Assembly: GCA_038243605.1 (NCBI GenBank)
Contig: JBBSQX010000011.1
Span: forward strand, 1-64,000
Origin: Terrimesophilobacter sp038243605
GTDB lineage: Bacteria > Actinomycetota > Actinomycetes > Actinomycetales > Microbacteriaceae
Length of the DNA: 64,000 nt
Direction: 5' to 3'
Shown here one piece after another: positions 8,633-18,251 of the stretch; positions within the stretch are counted from its first letter, which is position 1; every line of letters begins with the position of its first letter. The position numbers and the translations under genes are program-made. The notes below the pieces were generated by a model. It ran no database searches. It was not told the origin of the DNA and was given only the letters and a program-made list of their open reading frames with translations.

Positions 8633-10602
8633 GGAACCGGGTTCCCATTCGCATCCAACTCGACGCCATCCGCGTTGAATCCCGTCCGAACCAGTGCGTA
8701 CTTCGTCACCCCGTACGTGGTCGAAATGGGAGTCAAGAACTTCGGAGGGCTAATGGCGAACAGCCGAACATCGTAGTTATACGTTTTGTCGTAGCCGTTA
8801 CTGCCCGATGCAACAGTTCCGCGGAACTTCTGCGCAATTGCGCCGTTGATAGTCAACCTTCCGCGCTCTCCGCCAACGCTGTAGTTTTGCACCTGAAAAG
8901 TATGACGTACTGACATGATCGCGGCACTAATGGTGCGATTGTTGCCGGTCAACGGGTAATAATTACTGCCGCTCTTACGCATGGGGTTCCATACCCAGAC
9001 CGCGTTGTTGCCGACCAGACCGAGAACATCCGAACTGCTTTCGTCTTTGACGTTGTATTCGACGTTCGCGGTGACGTAGACATAGTTCTCGCTCGCGACA
9101 GTGATCTGGCCGTTCACCGTGCCTTTCACATAGACATCGCCATTCGTGCAGCCGTACGATGCCGGTGCGCCGTCTTTTCCACCATTCGGCGTGGCTTCGT
9201 TGGAAAGCGGATACTGAATCGTGGTCGAGCCCGACTTCTGTAAGATCCATCCTTCGCTCACGTTCCCGCGATTATTGCAGGTGAAACCGGTGGGGTTTGC
9301 TCCCACTGTGACGGCAGGGTGCCACACCCGGTTATACCAAGGCCCCGTGTAGTAACCAGCGATCGTAGACTCTAACTCCCCATAGTTCGGGTCGTTCACG
9401 GCAGCTGGGTCAGTGTCGGCGTTCGGCACGTTTTGCACAAAGATCAAGTTCTGTTCTGGTGGAAAAAACGTCGAGCCGTCCGGCGAATGCAACTCACTCA
9501 AGACGCCACATCCTTTGACTATTCCATCAACTCCCGCCACAGGATTTTGCGAGAGAGAAGGATTAGTCAGATTTGGCCGCGTGAATTTGGTCCATGGTGA
9601 CACCACATTTATTTTGCCGTTGGCAAGAAAAGTGATCGACGTCGGGCCCGTATAGAGGCAACCTGGCCTCGTGATCTCGGGAAGGTCGAGTCGAGCCTCG
9701 TTCTTCATTCCATCATTAGTCTTTGGCATTTCTATGCGGGCAACACGCGGTATTGCTCCACCAGTATTTTTGAGATCAGAGAAACTCCCGTTGGCGCAGC
9801 CGCTACTTCCTTTTCGGTATTGAGGGGAGGTTATTGGGCTAGACGACGTGACAAGCTTCGTGAACGTAGAACCACAGACCTTAATGATGTCGTTGGAGTG
9901 CACTTTTCCATTAAGGACGTCATCCTCGCCAAATTGAATTTCGGTGCAACTTGAACCATGCCAGTTGCCATATGTTTGGCCGGTCTTAACTGCTACCCAA
10001 TCACTCGGGCGCTTATTGGAATCTCCACAGTCAGTGTTGGAAAGCTCCGGATCCCTGATCTCATGGTCACTGAAGTACAGGTAGTCGATGAATCCGCTCT
10101 GTTTCAGATCAGCCACTACTGATGCTGTCTGATTCCCCACGCGGCCGGTCGAACGCACCCGCAGCGAGCCGGTACCCGAATACCGTGAATTGTCCACTTC
10201 ATACCTGAAGGTGACGCGCCCATCGGTTCCTTCAATTGTTGCCCACGATCCGCCTTTTCCCACTCCGAACGCTGCGTTCTCTTTTCCGGGAGGCGGTAGT
10301 GCCACGGTTGAGTCACTGTTAGTTGCTTTCGTAAATGGGGAGAGCTTATTGCCGAATTGGTAATACGTACTGTCATTGGAAAGCCGACTGCTGTATTCGT
10401 CTATCCCGGCATAGGCCGCGGCCAAGGCCGCCGAATTATCCACATCTACGTACGCAGTTTTCACCCCAGAAAGCGAGAAGCTCAGGGCTGCGGTGATAAG
10501 GATCAGCATAGTGATCGATAATGCAAGCACGACGACCAACGCTGCACCCGCTTCATCAGCAACCCTGCGCTTTAGCCTCTGAATCAGTGTGTTCACAATC
10601 AC
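8629..10602 (-). CDS. PilX-like large minor pilus component
   Basis: 657 residues. The N-terminus (ADEAGAALVVVLALSITM) is a hydrophobic helix like those of PilX-type pilus proteins, but the Glu at +5 after the Gly is absent. A large, mostly beta extracellular region follows, with many Cys, Gly and Asn residues (for example DCGDSNKRPSDW, CNNRGNVSEG). This suggests a surface-exposed tip or adhesin-like component. It overlaps its neighbours by 4 bases on both sides within the pilus operon. No specific C-terminal domain was recognised. Confidence 0.75.
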   Translation of the reverse strand: MIVNTLIQRLKRRVADEAGAALVVVLALSITMLILITAALSFSLSGVKTAYVDVDNSAALAAAYAGIDEYSSRLSNDSTYYQFGNKLSPFTKATNSDSTVALPPPGKENAAFGVGKGGSWATIEGTDGRVTFRYEVDNSRYSGTGSLRVRSTGRVGNQTASVVADLKQSGFIDYLYFSDHEIRDPELSNTDCGDSNKRPSDWVAVKTGQTYGNWHGSSCTEIQFGEDDVLNGKVHSNDIIKVCGSTFTKLVTSSSPITSPQYRKGSSGCANGSFSDLKNTGGAIPRVARIEMPKTNDGMKNEARLDLPEITRPGCLYTGPTSITFLANGKINVVSPWTKFTRPNLTNPSLSQNPVAGVDGIVKGCGVLSELHSPDGSTFFPPEQNLIFVQNVPNADTDPAAVNDPNYGELESTIAGYYTGPWYNRVWHPAVTVGANPTGFTCNNRGNVSEGWILQKSGSTTIQYPLSNEATPNGGKDGAPASYGCTNGDVYVKGTVNGQITVASENYVYVTANVEYNVKDESSSDVLGLVGNNAVWVWNPMRKSGSNYYPLTGNNRTISAAIMSVRHTFQVQNYSVGGERGRLTINGAIAQKFRGTVASGSNGYDKTYNYDVRLFAISPPKFLTPISTTYGVTKYALVRTGFNADGVELDANGNPVP

Positions 10603-11378
10603 TTTCCCGCCATGGTTCCTAGGTTGAGCATTCCGATTGCATTGGTAATGATCACGGGGCGATCGTCAGGACCAACGAGCGGAACCGTGTTCATCGTTAC
10701 TACGACCGTGGAGATCTCTTTTCGATTTGCAAGGCTGAGACTGGAGGTTCCGGTGGGTACCAACTCCGTGCAGTGTTGAACTAGATGGTCGATGATCGAC
10801 ATCGAGGGCGGATTCGGTACCGAACAATCGTCAGTGAAATAGCGAAACAGTGACGTGCTAGTTCCGGTCGCAAGAAATTTGCCACCCAGCACTCGCGAAC
10901 TCACCGCGGTGTTGTTTGCCGTGGAAGATACCCCACTGAAGCTCCAGAATTGGCCGGACGCAGTCGGATTCCAGCGACGCTCAAAAACGTTACCGTCTGA
11001 TTCGAGGCCAATCTTCACCATCACTGGCTTGAGCGGGCGTTCCGCCGTTGACGCGAGCCCATCAACGTCGACAAGGCTATAAACCACCAATTCCGAAGCC
11101 TTCGCTGAACTGAAGGCGGGAAGCGGATCCGCGCCGGAGAGCGGACTGTTCACCGCGAAGCGGACAACTCGGTTTAGTTCGTTCATGGCGTTGGAGGCCA
11201 CCCTGGTGCCCTCGTTCACTGACTTAGAGTCATCTGTCGTTCGAACGACGCTGATATACATGTTGCTCGCCATTAGCAGAATCATCCCCAGCAGAATCAT
11301 CGTGACAAGCAACTCGATAACACTCATTCCTGATTCGGCGTTGTTCTGCGAAAAAGTACGCCGAATGCGCCGGATCAC
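10599..11378 (-). CDS. PilW-like minor pilin (type IV prepilin)
   Basis: 259 residues. The class III prepilin signal AESGMSVIELLVTMILLGMI has the cleavage Gly just before Met and Glu at position +5, followed by the hydrophobic helix. The remaining domain contains one Cys pair region (DDCSVP...VQHCTEL). Size and position after a PilV-like gene and before a PilX-like gene fit PilW. Probably part of the priming tip complex of the pilus. Confidence 0.82.
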   Translation of the reverse strand: MIRRIRRTFSQNNAESGMSVIELLVTMILLGMILLMASNMYISVVRTTDDSKSVNEGTRVASNAMNELNRVVRFAVNSPLSGADPLPAFSSAKASELVVYSLVDVDGLASTAERPLKPVMVKIGLESDGNVFERRWNPTASGQFWSFSGVSSTANNTAVSSRVLGGKFLATGTSTSLFRYFTDDCSVPNPPSMSIIDHLVQHCTELVPTGTSSLSLANRKEISTVVVTMNTVPLVGPDDRPVIITNAIGMLNLGTMAGK

Positions 11379-12748
11379 GGTGTCACCACTCGAGGATCGA
11401 GCACGAAAATGCCATCGCTTGCGACCACACCGGGTGTGATGAGCGCGATCTTGGATTTAGCAATGGGGGTGCCCCCGCTGTCTTGCGCCGTACTCTCGTA
11501 AAGGGCCCAAGACCCAAAGGGAAGCGCAATGTTCATTGTTGAGCCGCCGGCAGCGAAGGTAGTCGAGAAGGTGTATTTTTTGGCGGTATCGCACCCCGGC
11601 TGCCCCTCCGCGAGGGCGACTGCTTGTGAAATCGCGTAAACGTATTTTTTGCTCGAGGTACCTGTCACCTTTAGCGTACCCATGGGCACTGGAGTTGTTG
11701 CAGATGTTCCGCCCGGAAGGGTGAATGCTTTGGGTGACTTTGGGGAAACAGCGATCGGCGGGGTGGTCGTGTCGGGCCAGGCCGCTGGATTAACCGACGC
11801 ACACGTTGAACCTAGTTCCGTACCAGGAATAAATGTTCCAGCAACGACCTCATAACCGGCACTTGCAGCGTAGAGAATTTTGCTTCCCTGAAGGTTGGCG
11901 GCTGTTGGCACAATTGTTGTGTATCGCGAAATGGTATTAATGAAGGTGGTGGTCAAGTTATTCGGGAGTGTGAGCTGAGGAGTTGTGCCGTCATTCGATG
12001 CATAGCTCATGACGTAGGTGCCGCGCTTGTCGTATTGAAAACCGAACTGCGCTGACGCTCCCGCCTTGACGTCTAACGTAACCTCTGGATTCTCGACCTG
12101 ATCAATATCCATGTTGTTGGAGCCCAGAAGCTTTACGGTGTACATTCCCGGCGTGACCGAGAGAAGGAAACTGCACCCATCCGCGTTCGTCGGCGTAGTC
12201 ACAAGAGCATCTCCGGTGGCGGGTTTCGCTGTGAAAGACACCCCAGCGTTGCCGAGACCGGATGCATTTTTCACCGAGACGAGAATTGTGCCTAGATCGG
12301 GATTGTTGATTCTGGTGGTGGGGACAATGGCAGTGTCTGCTTTGACAGCCGCACTGTCGCTCAACCCGTTCCAGCTCACGCTTACACTCACGGTCTTGTA
12401 TTGAAGAGCCGCTCCACCACTTCCGCACGTTTCCGCGGTGCCACCAGGCGTCACCCAGACTGCCTTGCGAGAAATCGAGTAGGTCGTGTTGTCGACCGTG
12501 ATCGTGCGGTCAACATTAAGAATCTTAAACGGATCTCCGATCGCGCGCGCCGCGTCCAGCTCCGAACTTGCGAGGCTGACGGCGGTCTCACGACTCTGAC
12601 TATCCCGCGTCATCTTCAGAATATTGATGAGGGAGTAACCGATTCCCACGACCAGCATGGCGAAGATCATCATGGCAACGAGAACTTCGACGAGAGAGAG
12701 GCCGTCTTCAGACGAACGCTTTTTCATAGCAATCAAGCATTTGTGCAT
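11375..12748 (-). CDS. PilV-like minor pilin with long extracellular domain
   Basis: 457 residues. Prepilin signal SSEDGLSLVEVLVAMMIFAM with Glu at +5, a transmembrane/assembly helix, then a long domain. It includes a segment like carboxypeptidase-regulatory/Ig folds (GTILVSVKNASGLGNAGVSF ... GMYTVKLLGSNN), which suggests an adhesive ectodomain much larger than a standard PilV. ATG at 12748 has GGGAGAGG upstream; a TTG 15 bases earlier overlaps that site. It follows the hairpin downstream of pilA. Confidence 0.8.
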   Translation of the reverse strand: MHKCLIAMKKRSSEDGLSLVEVLVAMMIFAMLVVGIGYSLINILKMTRDSQSRETAVSLASSELDAARAIGDPFKILNVDRTITVDNTTYSISRKAVWVTPGGTAETCGSGGAALQYKTVSVSVSWNGLSDSAAVKADTAIVPTTRINNPDLGTILVSVKNASGLGNAGVSFTAKPATGDALVTTPTNADGCSFLLSVTPGMYTVKLLGSNNMDIDQVENPEVTLDVKAGASAQFGFQYDKRGTYVMSYASNDGTTPQLTLPNNLTTTFINTISRYTTIVPTAANLQGSKILYAASAGYEVVAGTFIPGTELGSTCASVNPAAWPDTTTPPIAVSPKSPKAFTLPGGTSATTPVPMGTLKVTGTSSKKYVYAISQAVALAEGQPGCDTAKKYTFSTTFAAGGSTMNIALPFGSWALYESTAQDSGGTPIAKSKIALITPGVVASDGIFVLDPRVVTP

Positions 12749-12807
12749 TTCAACCTCTCCCAAGGTCGTGATGAAAATTCAAGAATATTAGGTGGTTAAC
12801 CCTTCAC

Positions 12808-12840
12808 AGCGGTGAGGCTCAGAATTCGAACCTCACCGCT
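12808..12840 (-). terminator. Strong hairpin after the major pilin gene
   Basis: A perfect 10-base inverted repeat AGCGGTGAGG / CCTCACCGCT encloses a 13-base loop that contains GAATTC. It lies 23 bases past the pilA stop codon. No clean U-tract follows, so it is more likely a partial terminator or a 3'-end stabilising structure. That would let the pilin mRNA be more abundant than the minor-pilin genes downstream. Confidence 0.6.
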
Positions 12841-12862
12841 ATGAGCTGTTAGAGAGTTGCGG

Positions 12863-13351
12863 TTATGAACAAGCCAGAACTGCCGGGGTCGCGGGAGTCC
12901 CTGTACCAGCGGCAGCAACCTTGGCAGGAGCAGTGTTGTCACGCACGACCCACTGATTTTCGTTCGTGGCAGTTGCCTGAATGCAGAAATGCTTTGCGGT
13001 GAGGTTCGTAGCAGCGGTAGTGCCATCTTCAGCCGTGAATGAAATTACTGGCTTCGTGTTGTAGTTGGCTCCATCAATTGAGACGGTGGTTTTCATAGCT
13101 TCGACTGTCGCCGGGAGTTTTCCGTTGTTCTGAGTCTGGAACGCGACAGCGGCCGTCTTGAGGCTCGTCAGGTCGGCGCTGACTGCGCTGTCCTTTGCAC
13201 TATTCTGCACATTCAGGAAGACCGGAATGGCGATCGCGGCGAGAATGCCAATAATGATGACGACAACCAGAAGCTCGATGAGGGTGAAGCCCTCTTCGCG
13301 CTTGATGCCTGCACGGCGGTCGTTCAGCGCTTTGTTAACTCGTAGAAACAT
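12863..13351 (-). CDS. pilA: Major type IV pilin
   Basis: 162-residue prepilin. After a 20-residue basic leader comes the class III signal EEGFTLIELLVVVIIIGILA: cleavage after Gly, Phe at +1, Glu at +5. The globular domain carries two cysteines (KHFCIQA and the C-terminal AVLACS) that probably close the D-loop. The ribosome site is AGGAAAG, 5 bases before ATG. It stands apart from its neighbours (158 bases upstream, hairpin downstream), which fits separate high-level expression. Confidence 0.95.
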   Translation of the reverse strand: MFLRVNKALNDRRAGIKREEGFTLIELLVVVIIIGILAAIAIPVFLNVQNSAKDSAVSADLTSLKTAAVAFQTQNNGKLPATVEAMKTTVSIDGANYNTKPVISFTAEDGTTAATNLTAKHFCIQATATNENQWVVRDNTAPAKVAAAGTGTPATPAVLACS

Positions 13352-13509
13352 TTTTACTTTCCTGTCTGTAAGTGATGAACATGAACAGGGCCCCCAGTTT
13401 TACTTGACCCCCACCCATCATGTTGGCCCTGAAAATCAGAACCCGTAATCCCACAAAGGGGGCACATCCGGGATATTTGTGACCCCAGTTGTAGGCACGC
13501 TTTCAGCAG
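13352..13509 (-). other. pilC-pilA intergenic region
   Basis: 158 noncoding bases. On the minus strand it is G-rich (GGGTGGGGGTCAAG, CTGGGGGCCCTG) and probably holds a separate pilA promoter/5' leader. No clear -35/-10 pair was identified. Confidence 0.4.
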
Positions 13510-14739
13510 TCATTTGATGAGCGTAAAGATATTGAAGATCGGCAAGTACAAGGCAACGATCATGCCGCCGACCACAATGCCCAGGAACGCGATCATGAGT
13601 GGCTCAATCATCGCGGTGAGCTGCTCCGTAGCCGACTGCACCTCTTCGTCGTAGAAGTCAGCAATCTTCGCGAGCATCTGCTCGAGCGCTCCGGCATCTT
13701 CACCCACAGAAATCATTTGCGTGACCATGGAAGGGAATACCTTCTCTTCGCTGAGCGGGCCGGCAACTGTCTTACCTTGCCGCACGGACTCCGCAACCTT
13801 GCGCAGCGCCTCCTCCATGACCCAGTTACCTGCAGTGTCACCCACGATGGAAAGCACTTGGAGGATCGGCACACCGGCCGCCATCATGCTGGAAAAATTG
13901 CGGGCGAAGCGGGCAATGGCGATCTTCCGGAACAATTGACCAAACACCGGGATGCGTAGCTTCAGTGGATCAACAACCTTGCGAACGCGTTCCGTGTTCT
14001 TATTCTTCTGCCACCAGATGGAGAAGACAATGCTGATGATGGCCAGTAGTGGAACAAACCACCACATGATGCTCGAAAGCCACACAAGAATCTGAGTGGG
14101 CAACGGCAGGGTACCCCCAAAGTTCTCGAACATCTTCTGGAAAATGGGCACGATGAAGATGAGCATTGCGATCACCGCGACGATCGCCATGATGAACACA
14201 ATCACCGGATACGTCATCGCCGACTTGATCGTGCCGCGCAGCTTGACCTCAGCCTCGAAGTTCCGCGCCACCGACATCAACGCCTCATCAAGGAATCCGC
14301 CAGTTTCACCCGCGCGAATAAGGCTGATCATGATGGGAGGAAAGACCGTTGAGTGCTTTCCCGTTGCCTCTGAAAGAGAAGAGCCAGACTCAACCTCACG
14401 CGTGATGGTGGTGAGGATGCGTTTGAGTTCCTTGTTTTCCGTCTGCTCAGTGAGAATCGTGAGCGTACGCAGCAAAGACAAACCCGACGTAATCATGGTT
14501 GCCATCTGTCGGCTCATGATTGCCAAATCCTTCAAGCCAACTTTTGCCTTAAAAGCTCCCAGGTTAATATCCATCTGGAGTCCGGTACCACCGGTCGCCT
14601 CTTGGATCGAGAGTGGCGAAATGCCCATCGCGCGCAGGCGGGCAGAAACCGCGCCCTCAGACATCGCGTCAATGCGACCCTTGACGACCTTGCCTTCGGT
14701 GTCGCGGCCCTTGTAGGCAAAAGTTGCTGTTGTTGCCAC
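13510..14739 (-). CDS. pilC: PilC/GspF-type inner-membrane platform protein
   Basis: 409 residues, normal for PilC. It starts ATTATFAYKGRDTEGKVVKG and has two repeated GspF domains, each followed by transmembrane segments. Conserved Gly/Glu-rich motifs include RAGETGGFLDEAL and SVGEDAGALEQML. GTG at 14739 is preferred, one base after the pilT stop. Reading further upstream goes through pilT's coding sequence and gives non-homologous residues. It anchors the PilB and PilT motors. Confidence 0.94.
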   Translation of the reverse strand: MATTATFAYKGRDTEGKVVKGRIDAMSEGAVSARLRAMGISPLSIQEATGGTGLQMDINLGAFKAKVGLKDLAIMSRQMATMITSGLSLLRTLTILTEQTENKELKRILTTITREVESGSSLSEATGKHSTVFPPIMISLIRAGETGGFLDEALMSVARNFEAEVKLRGTIKSAMTYPVIVFIMAIVAVIAMLIFIVPIFQKMFENFGGTLPLPTQILVWLSSIMWWFVPLLAIISIVFSIWWQKNKNTERVRKVVDPLKLRIPVFGQLFRKIAIARFARNFSSMMAAGVPILQVLSIVGDTAGNWVMEEALRKVAESVRQGKTVAGPLSEEKVFPSMVTQMISVGEDAGALEQMLAKIADFYDEEVQSATEQLTAMIEPLMIAFLGIVVGGMIVALYLPIFNIFTLIK

Positions 14740-14740
14740 T

Positions 14741-16549
14741 TCAGTGCGCCCTATTCGAGGCGAATTCGTCTCCGAAGTCGGGGCCAGCAGACATCTGGTT
14801 TGAGCCGCCACCAGGGTCGGCGCGGTGAATAAGTCGCTTCATACCCTCGATGTCGTGCGCCTTCTCCATCGCCGCAGCGTGGGTGATTTTTCCCTTGTCC
14901 ACAAGTTCTGCGAGATGCTGATCCATGGTGAACATTCCGAGCTCGCGGCCGGCCTGAAGCGCGGTAGGAATCTGGTACGTCTTGCCCTCACGAATGAGGT
15001 TGGCAATAGCTGGGGTGATGACCATGACCTCGGTGGCCACGACGCGGCCTTGGCCACTGGCCCTCTTGACCAGCGTCTGGCACACAACCCCTTGAAGAGT
15101 CGCGGCGAGTTGCGCCCTCACCTGATCCTGTTGGAACGGTGGGAACACGTCGATCACGCGGTCAATGGTCTGTGCCGCATCTTGCGTGTGCAGTGTCGCG
15201 AAGACGAGGTGGCCCGTTTCTGCTGCGGTCAGTGCGACAGAGATGGTCTCGAGGTCACGAAGCTCACCGATGAGGATGACGTCGGGGTCCTGACGCAGTA
15301 CGTGCTTGAGCGCCTCACCAAAGCTGTGAGTGTCGGCGCCAACTTCACGCTGGTTGATGAGCGAACGCTTGTTGCCGTGCATGAACTCGATCGGGTCCTC
15401 AACCGTGACAATGTGGTCGGTGCGCGTGCGGTTCACCAAGTCAATGAGCGCGGCAAGCGTTGTCGACTTACCTGAACCCGTTGGCCCGGTGACAAGAACC
15501 AAACCTCTGGCCAACTCGGCGAATCTCGCCACCGTGTCGGGAACACCCAAGCTTTCGAGCGGCTTAATTTCTGTCGGAATGAGACGGAACGCGCCACCCA
15601 CCGCATCACGCTGCTGGTAGAAGTTCACCCGGAATCGGGCACTCTCTGACACAGCAAACGCGAAGTCAAGCTCTAGATCCTTCTCGAACTTTTCGCGCTG
15701 CGGCTCGGACAGGATGCTGTAAAGAGCCTTGGTCACGCGGTCGCGATCCCACACCTGGGAACCGGCCAGCGGAGTGAGCGCACCATCGACGCGAAGCATG
15801 GGTGGCGCGTTGGACGTCACGTGAAGGTCAGAAGCTGTGAGCCTCACCACCTCCTGCAGCGCGTTAATGAGGTCGGGGTCAGCCCCCGGATGCGGGTTGA
15901 AACCAGCGTTCACGCGCCCGAGAGGATCAAGATCCTCAGCCAACGGAGCGCCAACGGGTGGCGCCATTGGCGGAACGGATGGTGTCACGGAAGGGAGCGC
16001 CTGTGTCACCGGAGCAGAAGCTGGAGGCGGCATGGTAGGCGGAGCAGCCGCCATCGGTGCGGTCATGGGTGGAGCCATCGGCGGCGCCATGGTCGACGCG
16101 GATGGCATCGTAGGCGGAGTCACCATCGTCGGAACTGCCATTGTTGGAGCCACCATTGTTGGAGCCACCATCGTCGGAGCGGCCATCGTCGGCGCAGCCA
16201 TCGGTGCAGCCATCGGTGCAGCCATCGGAGCAGCCATTGTTGGTGCCGCCATCATCGGAGCCGCAGCCATCGGCGCGTTCCCCGGAGCAGACATGGGCGG
16301 CGGCATGGGTGGCAACGGTGCCGACACTGGTGGCGGTGGCATCTGACCCGCATCATCAAAAGACAGTGATGCCGCAGCTTGAGGCGATGGCGCGCCCGGT
16401 GCCGCTGGTGGCGGAGCAGATTGATTTGGCGTCTGCGCCGGAGGTGGCATCGTCATCCCCGGCGTCGACTGCGGAGCACCCATAGGCGCTGCCGGACGAA
16501 TTCCTTCGCCCTCCCCAAAGACTGGAATTTCGTGTACTTGCTTGCTCAT
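14741..16549 (-). CDS. pilT: PilT-like retraction ATPase with long repetitive N-terminus
   Basis: 602 residues; standard PilT is about 350. The C-terminal ~380 residues are a full PilT: the Walker A lysine is Lys361 in GPTGSGKSTT, then DPIEFMH, the Walker B region DPDVILIGELRDLET, and HLVFATLHTQDA. The preceding ~220 residues are a Pro/Ala/Met-rich low-complexity extension made of MAAPT, MVAPT and similar units. The start ATG follows GAGGGGGAA. A retraction motor implies twitching or DNA uptake. The extension may act as a tether or partner-binding arm. Confidence 0.92.
   Translation of the reverse strand: MSKQVHEIPVFGEGEGIRPAAPMGAPQSTPGMTMPPPAQTPNQSAPPPAAPGAPSPQAAASLSFDDAGQMPPPPVSAPLPPMPPPMSAPGNAPMAAAPMMAAPTMAAPMAAPMAAPMAAPTMAAPTMVAPTMVAPTMAVPTMVTPPTMPSASTMAPPMAPPMTAPMAAAPPTMPPPASAPVTQALPSVTPSVPPMAPPVGAPLAEDLDPLGRVNAGFNPHPGADPDLINALQEVVRLTASDLHVTSNAPPMLRVDGALTPLAGSQVWDRDRVTKALYSILSEPQREKFEKDLELDFAFAVSESARFRVNFYQQRDAVGGAFRLIPTEIKPLESLGVPDTVARFAELARGLVLVTGPTGSGKSTTLAALIDLVNRTRTDHIVTVEDPIEFMHGNKRSLINQREVGADTHSFGEALKHVLRQDPDVILIGELRDLETISVALTAAETGHLVFATLHTQDAAQTIDRVIDVFPPFQQDQVRAQLAATLQGVVCQTLVKRASGQGRVVATEVMVITPAIANLIREGKTYQIPTALQAGRELGMFTMDQHLAELVDKGKITHAAAMEKAHDIEGMKRLIHRADPGGGSNQMSAGPDFGDEFASNRAH
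15960..16340 (-). repeat. In-frame MAAPT/MVAPT repeats in pilT
   Basis: Many tandem short units (15 to 24 bases, for example encoding MAAPT, MVAPT, MAAPM) make up the N-terminal extension of the PilT-like ATPase. The repeats are likely to vary in number between strains by slippage. Confidence 0.8.
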
Positions 16550-16580
16550 CAGGTTCCCCCTCAGGACCTAGTCGCCCGAA

Positions 16581-18251
16581 TTAGGCGACAACCCGCAAAA
16601 TCTCTTCGATCGATGTGAGACCCATTTGGGCCTTCATCCATCCATCCATGCGCAATGGAATCATTCCCTGCTGCTGCGCAAGACGCGAAACGTCGGCAGC
16701 TGAGGCTCGCTCCACCGCAAGACGCTCAATCTCTTCCGTCACCGTCATGACCTCGTGGATCGCGATACGGCCACGGTAGCCAGTGCCGGAACAGGTCTGG
16801 CACCCAATCGGCTTAAACAGAGTGGGAAGCGGCTGGCTCGGGTCGAACCCGATACGCAAGTGCATGAGCTCAGCCTGACTCGGCTGGTACGCCTCTTTAC
16901 ACCGGTCGCACAGACGACGCGCAAGCCGCTGAGCGACAACACTGTCGAGAGCGGAGCCGACCAGAAATGGCTCGATCTCCATCTCGGTGAGTCGAACGAT
17001 AGCGCTTGGCGCATCGTTGGTGTGCAACGTGGAGAGCACAAGGTGGCCGGTCAGTGATGCTTCAACGGCAATCTGCGCCGTCTCGTGGTCACGGATCTCA
17101 CCAATCAGCACCACATCCGGGTCAGAACGAAGAATCGACCGCAGCGCACTGGCAAACGTGAGCCCCGCCTTCGGGTTCACCTGCACCTGGTTGATACCGG
17201 GCATGCGGAACTCGACCGGGTCTTCAACCGTAATGACGTTGATCTCTGGCTTGGCCACCGCGTGCAGTGTCGTGTACAGCGTTGTCGACTTACCCGAACC
17301 TGTCGGGCCTGTCACCAGAATCATTCCGTACGGCTTGATGAACGACTGCTGGTATGCCGACATGTTGTAGTCGAGCATCGCGAGGTCATTGAGCGACATG
17401 CTCGACTGTGAGTTATCGAGAATACGCATGACGACTTTCTCGCCCCACACGGTCGGCAGCGTTGCCACACGAAGGTCAATCTTTCGACCACCGTGGCTCA
17501 CCGACATGCGGCCATCCTGAGGCTTACGACGCTCGGCAATGTCAATGTCACTCATGATCTTCAGCCGGGAAATAACACCGTTCTGAATGGCCTTCGGCGC
17601 CTGCTGCATCTCGTGCAACACACCGTCAATGCGGTAGCGCACATTCAGCTGGCGCTCGGCCGGTTCGATGTGGATGTCAGACGCACGGTCCTGGATGGCC
17701 TGGCTGATGAGCAAGTTCACGAACCGAACAATCGGTGCATCATCTTGCGAGGCCTCCTGCTGCCCCGAGAGAGCGAGGTCAGTTCCGGCACTCTCTTCTT
17801 CAAGCTCGTTTGTGAGGTCACTGAGCTCACCATCGGCACGATGGAAGCGATCGATCGCACTGAGTAGGTCGCTGCGCTCGGCAACGACCAGGTGAATCTG
17901 CAATCGCGTCGCCGCGCGCACATCGTCAATAGCAAAGACGTTGCCAGGATCAACCATGGCGAGAGTTAGGGAGTCCCCGCTCATGGCGATTGGCAACACT
18001 TCATGACGACGGCACAGCGAAGCTGCGACGAGAGATACTGCAGTGCGATCGACCGGGTATTCCAGCAGTTCCACGAACGGCAGGCCCGCCTGGGCCGCAC
18101 GCGCAGAAGCCACCTGAGCTTCGGTGAGAACTCCCTGCTCAATCAAGGCGCGAACCGAAGTTTCTTCCTCGCCCCAACCGCCAGGCATGCTGTCTAGACT
18201 CTCGATCGGCATAACGCCACGCAGAATCAGAATTTCAGTCAATGAAGCCAC
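16581..18251 (-). CDS. pilB: PilB/GspE extension ATPase
   Basis: 556-residue hexameric motor that drives pilus polymerisation. The N-terminal ~150 residues resemble a GspE/MshE N-domain (ALIEQGVLTEAQVASARAAQ). The catalytic domain has Walker A GPTGSGKSTTLYTTL (Lys321), Asp box EDPVEFRMPG, Walker B DPDVVLIGEIRDHET and His box LVLSTLHTNDAPS. A zinc-binding tetracysteine follows (CDRC ... CQTC). The start is GTG after AGGGGGAAG. First gene of the pilus operon. Confidence 0.95.
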   Translation of the reverse strand: MASLTEILILRGVMPIESLDSMPGGWGEEETSVRALIEQGVLTEAQVASARAAQAGLPFVELLEYPVDRTAVSLVAASLCRRHEVLPIAMSGDSLTLAMVDPGNVFAIDDVRAATRLQIHLVVAERSDLLSAIDRFHRADGELSDLTNELEEESAGTDLALSGQQEASQDDAPIVRFVNLLISQAIQDRASDIHIEPAERQLNVRYRIDGVLHEMQQAPKAIQNGVISRLKIMSDIDIAERRKPQDGRMSVSHGGRKIDLRVATLPTVWGEKVVMRILDNSQSSMSLNDLAMLDYNMSAYQQSFIKPYGMILVTGPTGSGKSTTLYTTLHAVAKPEINVITVEDPVEFRMPGINQVQVNPKAGLTFASALRSILRSDPDVVLIGEIRDHETAQIAVEASLTGHLVLSTLHTNDAPSAIVRLTEMEIEPFLVGSALDSVVAQRLARRLCDRCKEAYQPSQAELMHLRIGFDPSQPLPTLFKPIGCQTCSGTGYRGRIAIHEVMTVTEEIERLAVERASAADVSRLAQQQGMIPLRMDGWMKAQMGLTSIEEILRVVA

